Positions 56,060 to 64,000 of a stretch of DNA of 64,000 nucleotides are shown piece by piece. Numbering within the stretch: the first letter of the stretch is position 1; the number at the start of each line of letters is the position of its first letter. The stretch is taken from positions 1 through 64,000 of the forward strand of contig NZ_FOKP01000015.1 of assembly GCF_900112185.1 (NCBI RefSeq). Direction: 5' to 3'. The notes under the pieces were generated by a model. It saw only the letters and a list, made by a program, of their open reading frames with translations. It made no database searches and was not told where the DNA came from. This DNA is from Allobosea sp. CRIB-10. GTDB lineage: Bacteria > Pseudomonadota > Alphaproteobacteria > Rhizobiales > Beijerinckiaceae. The position numbers were made by a program, and so were the translations under genes.

Positions 56060-56482
56060 TCATTGATAGCTCGTCACCGGCAGGCCTTCCGCCAGCCAGC
56101 CCTTGTCCTTGGGATTGCCGAGCAGGCCGCCGCGAACATCGACCAGCTCCTTCCAGCCGCGCGCGGTGAGCGTCTTCTGCAAGGTCGAGGTCCGGTTTCC
56201 GGTCCGGCAGATCAGGGCGATCGGCTTGCCGGGATGGTCGAGCTTCAGGGCCGCCAGTCTGACCTCGAAGGCGCTGCCGGTCATGTCGAGCTTGATCGCG
56301 CCGTCCGGCACGCCGGTATCGGCCCATTCCTCGGGCGTGCGGATGTCGACGAGGACGAGCTTGCCGGCCTTGTTCGCCTCATGCGCCTCGCGCACTGAGA
56401 GCGAGGGCGGGGCAGATTGCGCCCGTGCCGGCCCGATGACGGCTGTGGTGGCAAGGCTCAGCAGGAAGGAACGGCGATCCAT
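56060..56482 (-). CDS. exported rhodanese-like protein
   Basis: The protein has 140 residues from ATG 56482. A twin-arginine-like signal (MDRRSFLLSLATTAVIGPAR) precedes a single rhodanese domain with VLVDIRTPEEWADTGVPDGA. The active-site loop is CRTGNRT with Cys92. It could carry sulfane sulfur in the periplasm, donor and acceptor unknown. Confidence 0.87.
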   Translation of the reverse strand: MDRRSFLLSLATTAVIGPARAQSAPPSLSVREAHEANKAGKLVLVDIRTPEEWADTGVPDGAIKLDMTGSAFEVRLAALKLDHPGKPIALICRTGNRTSTLQKTLTARGWKELVDVRGGLLGNPKDKGWLAEGLPVTSYQ

Positions 56483-56536
56483 ACCGCAAGCGCTAGCCTG
56501 TTGGCGCGCTTGCGGCAATTCACAAGTCGATGCGCC

Positions 56537-58821
<2,285 letters not shown>

Positions 58822-58833
58822 GGCCGCCCGGCC

Positions 58834-59037
58834 TCACTTGTCGAAGAGCGGGGCAGCCTCGGTCTTTTTCTTCGCCCGTAAAGGCGTCCTGCGGGTCAGG
58901 CCCTTGCGGTTCGCCGGAGTGGCGCTTGCATCCTCCGGCTTCGACGCTGCTGCTGCGGTCGCGACAGGCTTCACAATGGCGGGCTGCGGTGCCGGCTTCT
59001 CGGGCTGGACAGGGTCGATCGTGCGGAAGCGGATCAT
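58834..59037 (-). CDS. small basic protein, second gene of a two-gene unit
   Basis: The protein has 67 residues from ATG 59037, overlapping the preceding stop (ATGA). It has an Ala/Pro-rich centre and a basic segment (NRKGLTRRTPLRAKKKTE) near the C-terminus. Composition suggests a disordered nucleic-acid- or ribosome-associated peptide. It is convergent with the transglutaminase-like gene. Confidence 0.6.
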   Translation of the reverse strand: MIRFRTIDPVQPEKPAPQPAIVKPVATAAAASKPEDASATPANRKGLTRRTPLRAKKKTEAAPLFDK

Positions 59038-59168
59038 TTCTTCTTCGGACCCGCCGCTGCCTTGGCGACGGCCGAGGCGAAGCCCGCCGGAGGGGTCGCG
59101 CTCGCCTTCGGCTTGATCTGCTTGGGCTTCTTGGCCTCGCGATTGCTGCGCTGCTCGCCTTTTGCCAT
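59034..59168 (-). CDS. very small lysine-rich protein
   Basis: The protein has 44 residues from ATG 59168, MAKGEQRSNREAKKPKQIKP at its start and a KAAAGPKKK end. Similar short MAKG-type basic peptides are common in Hyphomicrobiales. It is coupled to the next gene by four overlapping bases. Confidence 0.65.
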   Translation of the reverse strand: MAKGEQRSNREAKKPKQIKPKASATPPAGFASAVAKAAAGPKKK

Positions 59169-59386
59169 GTCTCGTCTCCTTCGGTCGGGATGACAGGTAT
59201 CGCCACTTCGAATCGAAGGGGCTCGAACCTGCGCTGGTCGGGACGGCTGCGGGTCTCAACTCATGGCGGCCGGCTTCCGGCTGCCGCGGCCGGCCCGCGG
59301 AAATCGGGCCGTGAAGTCGAAGCAGAAGCGGAGCCTAGGGCAGAGTCGCGGCGAGAGCACGCGCTTTCTTCACGAGAACGCCCCGC

Positions 59387-59620
59387 TCAGGCGGCCTCGC
59401 GCAGGCGCTCCCGCCGGCGCAGCACGGTCGAGACCGCGACGGCGTTCCAGCGCGGCCGGCCGAAGCAGGGGAAGCCGCGGCGGTTGAGGCGGCGGGCGAT
59501 GTCGGCGGGATCGGTGATGCCGGCGCCGACGAGCTGATCGATCAGCGCGCCTGCGGCTTCGAGGAAAACGGCGAGCAGCGCCCTGTCGAGGTCGCGGCTC
59601 GCCTTGTTACCGGCGGACAT
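59387..59620 (-). CDS. small protein with recombinase-like C-terminal motif
   Basis: The protein has 77 residues from ATG 59620. The C-terminal half, ADIARRLNRRGFPCFGRPRW followed by NAVAVSTVLRRRE, resembles the DNA-binding segment of large serine recombinases (pattern IA..LN.RG.....G.W....V..VL.R). There is no catalytic domain. It may be a stand-alone DNA-binding protein, or a remnant. Confidence 0.6.
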   Translation of the reverse strand: MSAGNKASRDLDRALLAVFLEAAGALIDQLVGAGITDPADIARRLNRRGFPCFGRPRWNAVAVSTVLRRRERLREAA

Positions 59621-59624
59621 CCCG

Positions 59625-59855
59625 TCAATGGATGCCCAGGCCATAGCTCGGCTCGACCTCGTTCGGGGAGAGCAGCACGGCATTGGGGTGGCCGCCCTCC
59701 GACAGCGCGAATCGGACCGCGTCCTTCTGGTTGCGGAAGATGCCCTCACTGCGGCCTTCGAGATCGCGCGCGACCCAGAAGCCGTGGCTGGACTGGCCGA
59801 CCAAGAAGAGATGGCTCTCGCTATTGAGCGGCTGCAGCGGCTTGAATTGTCCCAT
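59625..59855 (-). CDS. small conserved-looking protein, unknown function
   Basis: The protein has 76 residues from ATG 59855. The run GFWVARDLEGRSEGIFRNQK and DAVRFALSEGG suggests a DUF2188-like or similar small alpha/beta domain. No signal or membrane segment. It sits four bases upstream of the recombinase-like small gene and 10 bases downstream of a small membrane protein gene, so the three probably share a transcript. Confidence 0.65.
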   Translation of the reverse strand: MGQFKPLQPLNSESHLFLVGQSSHGFWVARDLEGRSEGIFRNQKDAVRFALSEGGHPNAVLLSPNEVEPSYGLGIH

Positions 59856-59865
59856 TGTGGCGTCC

Positions 59866-60051
59866 TCAGTTCGGCAAGGCGAACCAGGCGCGCAGGCCGA
59901 TGAAGGCTGCAGCTGCCAGTGCGAACACGGCGAGCGCAACCATCTCGGCACAGAGGATTCCGACGGCCGGGCGGCGGCTGGCGACGCTGTCATAGACGGC
60001 GCGGGCGCGGCGCTGCTGGCTGGTGCGGAACAAGGTGTTGTTCATCGACAT
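59866..60051 (-). CDS. small single-pass membrane protein
   Basis: The protein has 61 residues from ATG 60051, five bases after a GGAGG site (ATG 60045 is possible). A basic N-terminal half is followed by one hydrophobic helix (ILCAEMVALAVFALAAAAFI). First of three closely spaced small genes on this strand. Function unknown. Confidence 0.65.
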   Translation of the reverse strand: MSMNNTLFRTSQQRRARAVYDSVASRRPAVGILCAEMVALAVFALAAAAFIGLRAWFALPN

Positions 60052-60177
60052 ATCGACCTCCATCGATGCCGATGATGTAGGTCCGGCCCCGGTAAGGCCG
60101 CCATGCGGAAGGCGATCGGGCGCATAAGGCCGGCATAAAGGCTTGCGCAGCGTCGTCGCGACTGCGATGCCGGCGAC

Positions 60178-60657
60178 ATGGACGCTCCCCCGAACACCGT
60201 CGCGATCTATGTCGACGCCGATGCCTGCCCGGTGAAGCCGGAGGTCTATCGCGTCGCCGAGAGGCACAAGCTCAAGGTCTTCGTCGTCGCCAACAGCTTC
60301 CTGCAGGTGCCGCGCGAGCCCTGGATCGAGCGCGTCGTCGTGTCCGGCAATTTCGATGCGGCCGATGACTGGATCGCCGAGCGCGCACGCCGCGGCGCGA
60401 TCGTGATCACCGCCGACATCCCGCTCGCCGACCGCTGCATCAAGGCCGGCGCCGACGTGATCGGCCCGACCGGCAAGCCCTTCACCGAAGCCTCGATCGG
60501 CATGGCGCTGGCGACCCGCGACATGATGGAGGACCTGCGCGCCATGGGCAGCGTCGGCGGCGGGCCGAAGCCGTTCTCGCAGAAGGACCGCTCGGCCTTC
60601 CTGCAGGCGCTCGACGTCGCGGTGCAGCGCCTGAAGCGGGCGGGGTTCACCGCCTGA
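60178..60657 (+). CDS. YaiI/YqxD family protein (DUF188)
   Basis: The protein has 159 residues. Signature motifs are [54 protein letters not shown] and [16 protein letters not shown]188 proteins have a PIN-like fold with conserved Asp residues and are thought to bind metal and nucleic acid, but their activity is not established. Confidence 0.92.
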   Translation: MDAPPNTVAIYVDADACPVKPEVYRVAERHKLKVFVVANSFLQVPREPWIERVVVSGNFDAADDWIAERARRGAIVITADIPLADRCIKAGADVIGPTGKPFTEASIGMALATRDMMEDLRAMGSVGGGPKPFSQKDRSAFLQALDVAVQRLKRAGFTA

Positions 60658-60752
60658 TGAGCCTCGCGCTCGGGCCGCTGGACGAAAAATCTCTTTGCCC
60701 CTAATCCTGCCGCGAAAGCCCGTCTCCCAATCGGGCTCCCGGGAGGAAATTC

Positions 60753-61727
60753 ATGTCGCTGACCCGCCGTTCCACGCTCGGCCTCGTTGCCGGCGCCGTC
60801 TTCGCTCCGGCCATCGTGCGGGCGCAAAGCTATCCGTCGAAGCCGATCACCCTGGTCGTGCCCTATCCGGCGGGCGGGCCGACCGATGCGATCGCGCGCT
60901 TCGTCGCGCAGGACCTCTCGACCTCGATCGGCCAGAACGTCGTCGTCGACAACCGCGCCGGCGCCTCGGGCGCGGTCGGCACCCGCGCCGTCGCGCATGG
61001 CGCTGCCGACGGCCACACCTTCATCTTCGGCAACAACCAGACGCACGGGAACAACATGTTCCTGCTGAAGGACCCCGGCTATGACGCGGTCAAGGACTTC
61101 GCGCCGGTCGCCGGTGTCGGCGCCTTCGAGCACGCCTTCGTCGTCCGCAACGACCTGCCGGCGAAAAGCATCAAGGAGCTGATCGCGCTCGCCAAGGCCG
61201 ATCCGGGCAAGCTCAACTATGGCTCGACTGGCGTCGGCTCCGGCTCGCACCTCGCCATGGAGCTGTTCATGCAGCGCACCGGCATCAAGATGACGCATGT
61301 GCCGTTCCGCGGCGCGGCGCCTTTGGTGCAGGAGATCATCGGCGGGCGCATCGACATCGCCAATTCGACGCTGCCGTCCGTGCTGGAGCAGATCAATGCC
61401 GGCACGCTGCGCGCGATCGCGCTGGCGAGCCCGGAGCGCAACCCGCGCGCCAAGGACATCCCGACCCTGCGCGAGCAGGGGGTGAGCGATGCCGACGCCG
61501 ACAGCTGGGCCGCCTTCTTCGCCCCAGCCGCGACGCCGGCGCCGGTCCTCGACACCCTGTCGAAGGCCGTATTGGCTTCGCTCGCCAAGCCGGCTGTCGC
61601 CGAGCAGATCCTGAAGCTCGGCTTCACCCTCAAGGTCCGCGATCCCGCCGCCTTCCGGCCCTATCACCAGCAGGAGATCGCGACCTGGGAGAAGATCATC
61701 AAGGAAGCCGGCGTCAAGCCGGAGTGA
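60753..61727 (+). CDS. TTT-family (Bug) solute-binding protein
   Basis: The protein has 324 residues. A Tat-like signal (MSLTRRSTLGLVAGAVFAPA) is followed by the Bug-family pattern YPSKPITLVVPYPAGGPTDA, DNRAGASGAVG, LNYGSTGVGSGSHLAMELFM and PFRGAAPLVQEIIGGRIDI. These periplasmic receptors bind carboxylates and related anions. No TctA/TctB membrane genes are adjacent; such orphans are common in alpha- and betaproteobacteria. It may share a transcript with the next two genes. Confidence 0.92.
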   Translation: MSLTRRSTLGLVAGAVFAPAIVRAQSYPSKPITLVVPYPAGGPTDAIARFVAQDLSTSIGQNVVVDNRAGASGAVGTRAVAHGAADGHTFIFGNNQTHGNNMFLLKDPGYDAVKDFAPVAGVGAFEHAFVVRNDLPAKSIKELIALAKADPGKLNYGSTGVGSGSHLAMELFMQRTGIKMTHVPFRGAAPLVQEIIGGRIDIANSTLPSVLEQINAGTLRAIALASPERNPRAKDIPTLREQGVSDADADSWAAFFAPAATPAPVLDTLSKAVLASLAKPAVAEQILKLGFTLKVRDPAAFRPYHQQEIATWEKIIKEAGVKPE

Positions 61728-61735
61728 GCCTTCCG

Positions 61736-62329
61736 ATGGGCGTGCCCGCGTCGCTGCCGCGCCGGCTCGTGCTGGTCGCGCTCGCCACGCTGCCGCTTGC
61801 GGCGACTGGGGCGGCGCGTGAGAGCGCAGACGCCCTGTGGGATGCGCTTGCCACGCCTGGGCACATCGCGCTGCTGCGTCATGCCGACGCTCCCGGGGTC
61901 GGCGATCCGGCCGGATTCCGGATCGGCGACTGCGCGACACAGCGCAATCTTGGCGAGCAAGGCCGGGCACAGGCCCGCCGGATCGGGGATGAGTTTCGCC
62001 GGCGCGGCGTGCGCGTCGGCCTCGTGCTCACGAGCCAGTGGTGCCGGGCGCGCGACACGGCGCAGCTTATGGGCCTGGGGACCGTCGAGGACGCACCCGA
62101 GGCGCTGAACTCCTTCTTCGGCCGCTCCGGCGAGCGCGAGGCCGCAACGAATGCACTCCGACGGCGGCTGTCCGGCCTGCCGCGCGATGCGGGAACGGTC
62201 GTGATGGTGACCCATCAGGTCAACATCACCGCGCTGACCGAAGTGTTCCCCAGGTCGGGCGATATCGTGGTGCTGCGTCGCGAGCCTGACGGAGGCATCA
62301 GCGTGCGCGGCACGATTCCTGCGCCGTGA
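61736..62329 (+). CDS. exported histidine phosphatase family protein
   Basis: The protein has 197 residues from ATG 61736 (an overlapping GTG at 61724 is possible). A signal peptide (about 10-27) precedes the phosphatase core IALLRHADAPG with the catalytic RH, TSQWCRARDTAQLMG near 100 and MVTHQVNITALT with the second His. The core motif reads RHAD instead of RHG/RHGE, as in related periplasmic members. Substrate unknown. Confidence 0.85.
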   Translation: MGVPASLPRRLVLVALATLPLAATGAARESADALWDALATPGHIALLRHADAPGVGDPAGFRIGDCATQRNLGEQGRAQARRIGDEFRRRGVRVGLVLTSQWCRARDTAQLMGLGTVEDAPEALNSFFGRSGEREAATNALRRRLSGLPRDAGTVVMVTHQVNITALTEVFPRSGDIVVLRREPDGGISVRGTIPAP

Positions 62330-62354
62330 CGACCAGCGAGAAAAGGGCGATGCG

Positions 62355-63659
62355 ATGAATCTGATGCCGAAACTGGTCGCCCGCGCCGAGGCCGGCCGGC
62401 CCGTCCGCTGTGCCTTGATCGGCGCCGGCAAGTTCGGCTCGATGTTCCTGGCGCAGGTGCCGCATATCGAAGGGCTGGAGGTCGCCGCGATCGCCGATCT
62501 CGATCCCGAGCGGGCGAAGACTGCCTGCCGCACCGTCGGCTGGGACGAGGCCCGTATCGCCGCGACGCGCTTCGTCGATAGCGGCGTCACCGCCGCCGAG
62601 ATGGACGGCGTCGAGGTGGTGATCGAGGCGACCGGGCATCCGGCCGCCGGTGCCCGCCACGCGCTCGCCGCGATCGCGGCAAAGCGCCATGTCGTCATGG
62701 TCAACGTCGAGGCCGATGTGCTGGTCGGTCCGCTGCTGGCGGCGAAGGCCAGGGCGGCCGGCGTGGTCTATTCCATGGCCTATGGCGACCAGCCGGCGCT
62801 CGTCGCCGAGATGGTCGACTGGGCGCGCGCGACCGGATTCACTGTCGCGGCCGCCGGCAAGGGCACCAAATACCTGCCGGCCTATCATCGCGTCACCCCG
62901 GACGAGGTCTGGAGCCATTACGGTTTGACGCCGGAGGCGGCGAAGGCCGCCGGCATGAACCCGCAAATGTTCAACTCCTTCCTCGATGGCACGAAGTCGG
63001 CGATCGAGATGGCGGCGATCGCCAATGCCAGCGGGCTCGACGTGCCGGAGGGTGGCCTTACCTTTCCGCCCTGCGGCGTTGACGACCTCGCTCATGTCCT
63101 GCGGCCGAAGGCAGTCGGCGGCCAGCTCGATCATGACGGCATGGTCGAAGTCGTCTCCTCGCTGGAGCGCGACGGCCGGCCGGTCTTCCGTGACCTGCGC
63201 TGGGGCGTCTACGTCGTCCTGAAGGCGCCGAACCCTTACGCCGCCGCCTGCTTCAAGCAATACGGTTTGCCGACCGATTCCACCGGCCTCTATGCCGCAA
63301 TGTACAAGCCCTTCCACCTGATCGGGCTCGAGCTCTCGATTTCGGTGCTGAATGCGGCTTTACGTGGCGAGCCGACCGGCACGACCAGGAGCTGGCGCGG
63401 CGATGCGGTAGCGACCGCCAAGCGCGACCTTAAGGCCGGCGAGATGCTGGACGGGGAGGGCGGCTACACCGTCTACGGGAAGCTGATGCCGGCCGCCGCC
63501 AGTCGCGCTGCGAAGGCGCTGCCGATCGGTCTGGCGCATGGCGTGGCCTTGAAGCGGAACGTTGCCGCCGGCGCGGTCGTCAACAGCGCCGATGTCGCGC
63601 TCGATGAAACCTCGCAAATCGTCTCACTTCGGCGTGAGCTCGAGGCAACCGGCGTCTGA
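62355..63659 (+). CDS. NAD(P)-dependent oxidoreductase with C-terminal SAF domain
   Basis: The protein has 434 residues. The Rossmann motif is IGAGKFGSMFLAQ near 21, and VEVVIEATGHPAAGARHAL continues the homoserine dehydrogenase-like fold. The catalytic middle contains AAAGKGTKYLPAYHRVTPDE. The C-terminus (about 350-434, ATAKRDLKAGEMLDGEGG and GVALKRNVAAGAVV) is a SAF-like domain. Members oxidise or reduce small sugars or hydroxy acids; the substrate is not predictable. It is 25 bases after the phosphatase gene. Confidence 0.82.
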   Translation: MNLMPKLVARAEAGRPVRCALIGAGKFGSMFLAQVPHIEGLEVAAIADLDPERAKTACRTVGWDEARIAATRFVDSGVTAAEMDGVEVVIEATGHPAAGARHALAAIAAKRHVVMVNVEADVLVGPLLAAKARAAGVVYSMAYGDQPALVAEMVDWARATGFTVAAAGKGTKYLPAYHRVTPDEVWSHYGLTPEAAKAAGMNPQMFNSFLDGTKSAIEMAAIANASGLDVPEGGLTFPPCGVDDLAHVLRPKAVGGQLDHDGMVEVVSSLERDGRPVFRDLRWGVYVVLKAPNPYAAACFKQYGLPTDSTGLYAAMYKPFHLIGLELSISVLNAALRGEPTGTTRSWRGDAVATAKRDLKAGEMLDGEGGYTVYGKLMPAAASRAAKALPIGLAHGVALKRNVAAGAVVNSADVALDETSQIVSLRRELEATGV

Positions 63660-63706
63660 ATCGTGCATTCTTCCTAGGCTGGTGGTCCCGGGCGACCGAA
63701 GGGAGA

Positions 63707-63760
63707 CCCGGGACCCATTTCCGGACCCTCTTTCGGCAAGGCTCCGGAATGGGTCCCGGA
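63707..63760. repeat. intergenic palindrome, GGGACCCATTTCCGGA type
   Basis: CCCGGGACCCATTTCCGGA (63707-63725) and TCCGGAATGGGTCCCGGA (63743-63760) are inverted arms with a ~17-base loop, giving a stable hairpin between the oxidoreductase and the next gene. Confidence 0.75.
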
Positions 63761-63834
63761 TCGGCGCGGCTTCGCCGCTTGTCCGGGGCGACACTGGATT
63801 GGTGCTAAAGCCTAACCGCCATCAGGAGATGTCG

Positions 63835-64000
63835 ATGCGTTTCGTTCTCGCCGCAGCCCTCGCGCTGGCTCTCACCATTCCGGCGACAGCACAGCAGCGC
63901 TACCCGTCGAGCGCCGGCGAGCTCGCGGTCGAGACGGTCGCGAGCGGGCTGGAGAACCCCTGGGGCCTCGCCTTCCTGCCGGACGGACGCATGCTGGTGA
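63835..64000 (+). CDS. PQQ-dependent sugar dehydrogenase-like protein, 5' part
   Basis: The first 55 residues are present before the window ends. A signal peptide (about 1-20, LAAALALALTIPATAQQ) is followed by VETVASGLENPWGLAFLPDG, the opening beta-propeller strand typical of soluble PQQ aldose dehydrogenases. ATG 63835 is preferred over ATG 63829, which directly abuts the AGGAG site. Such enzymes oxidise aldose sugars in the periplasm; the catalytic part is outside the window. Confidence 0.78.
   Translation, partial: MRFVLAAALALALTIPATAQQRYPSSAGELAVETVASGLENPWGLAFLPDGRMLV

Noticed and set aside
59195-59235. TTCGAATC-like stretch considered as a tRNA T-arm
   Set aside because: No acceptor stem or anticodon arm can be drawn around it.

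Overview
The window is about 64 kb of GC-rich chromosome (roughly two thirds G+C by eye, third codon positions strongly G/C). The content fits an alphaproteobacterium of the order Hyphomicrobiales; a Bosea-like or Bradyrhizobium/Methylobacterium-like genome is my inference from gene content. Evidence includes methylsuccinyl-CoA dehydrogenase of the ethylmalonyl-CoA pathway, TRAP and TTT solute-binding proteins, the rpsP-rimM-trmD, rplS, leuCD and dapF-mtaB housekeeping genes, and several intergenic palindromic repeat families. I see no rRNA, tRNA, CRISPR array or insertion sequence. Both edge genes are cut.

Layout. 1-1.5 kb: a small accessory patch, with a cut zinc-ribbon-like ORF and a two-gene operon ending in an HTH regulator. 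Its promoter carries a perfect inverted repeat, and a cluster of TGACAGTTC repeats follows. 1.5-5.5 kb: SleB-type cell-wall hydrolase, methylsuccinyl-CoA dehydrogenase and a MarR-like regulator. 5.7-12.4 kb: a TRAP transporter (P, M, Q) divergent from a fused hydantoinase/5-oxoprolinase, with a palindromic operator between them. 12.4-13.2 kb: a VapBC module whose toxin has lost one active-site Asp. 13.3-20.2 kb: SDR, LysE exporter, GNAT, chemotaxis receptor, RecD-like helicase, a nucleotidyltransferase gene broken by one amber codon, and a PatB-type C-S lyase. 20.2-25.4 kb: ECF sigma factor with RskA-type anti-sigma factor, a divergent DUF4394 protein and a DUF1800/DUF1501 pair. 25.4-28.8 kb: leuD and leuC with small genes between them. 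29-31.8 kb: divergent kynA and a kynureninase-like gene around a palindrome. 32.3-35.5 kb: a MarR/EmrB/EmrA-type efflux operon. 35.6-36.0 kb: rplS with a clear terminator. 36-43.6 kb: TauE, SDR, NmrA/HxlR pair, an EF-G-like GTPase with a non-canonical G3 motif, and fadD behind two palindromes. 43.7-51.6 kb: mtaB-dapF and several exported proteins. 51.9-56.0 kb: ffh-rpsP-rimM-HAD-trmD. 56-64 kb: rhodanese, aspartate aminotransferase, transglutaminase-like protein, a run of five tiny genes, YaiI, and a TTT binding protein-phosphatase-oxidoreductase run. The cut gene at the right edge is a probable PQQ-type sugar dehydrogenase.

How genes work together. The clearest functional units are TRAP plus hydantoinase (uptake and hydrolysis of a cyclic amide), kynA plus kynureninase (tryptophan catabolism), leuC plus leuD (isopropylmalate isomerase), the ffh-trmD translation operon, sigma/anti-sigma with its probable target, the marR-efflux operon and vapBC. 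Nothing here is convincingly a new multi-gene system. The observations most worth testing are the VapC substitution, the degenerate EF-G-like GTPase, the left-edge operon with its operator, the amber-interrupted nucleotidyltransferase and the split of normally contiguous housekeeping clusters.
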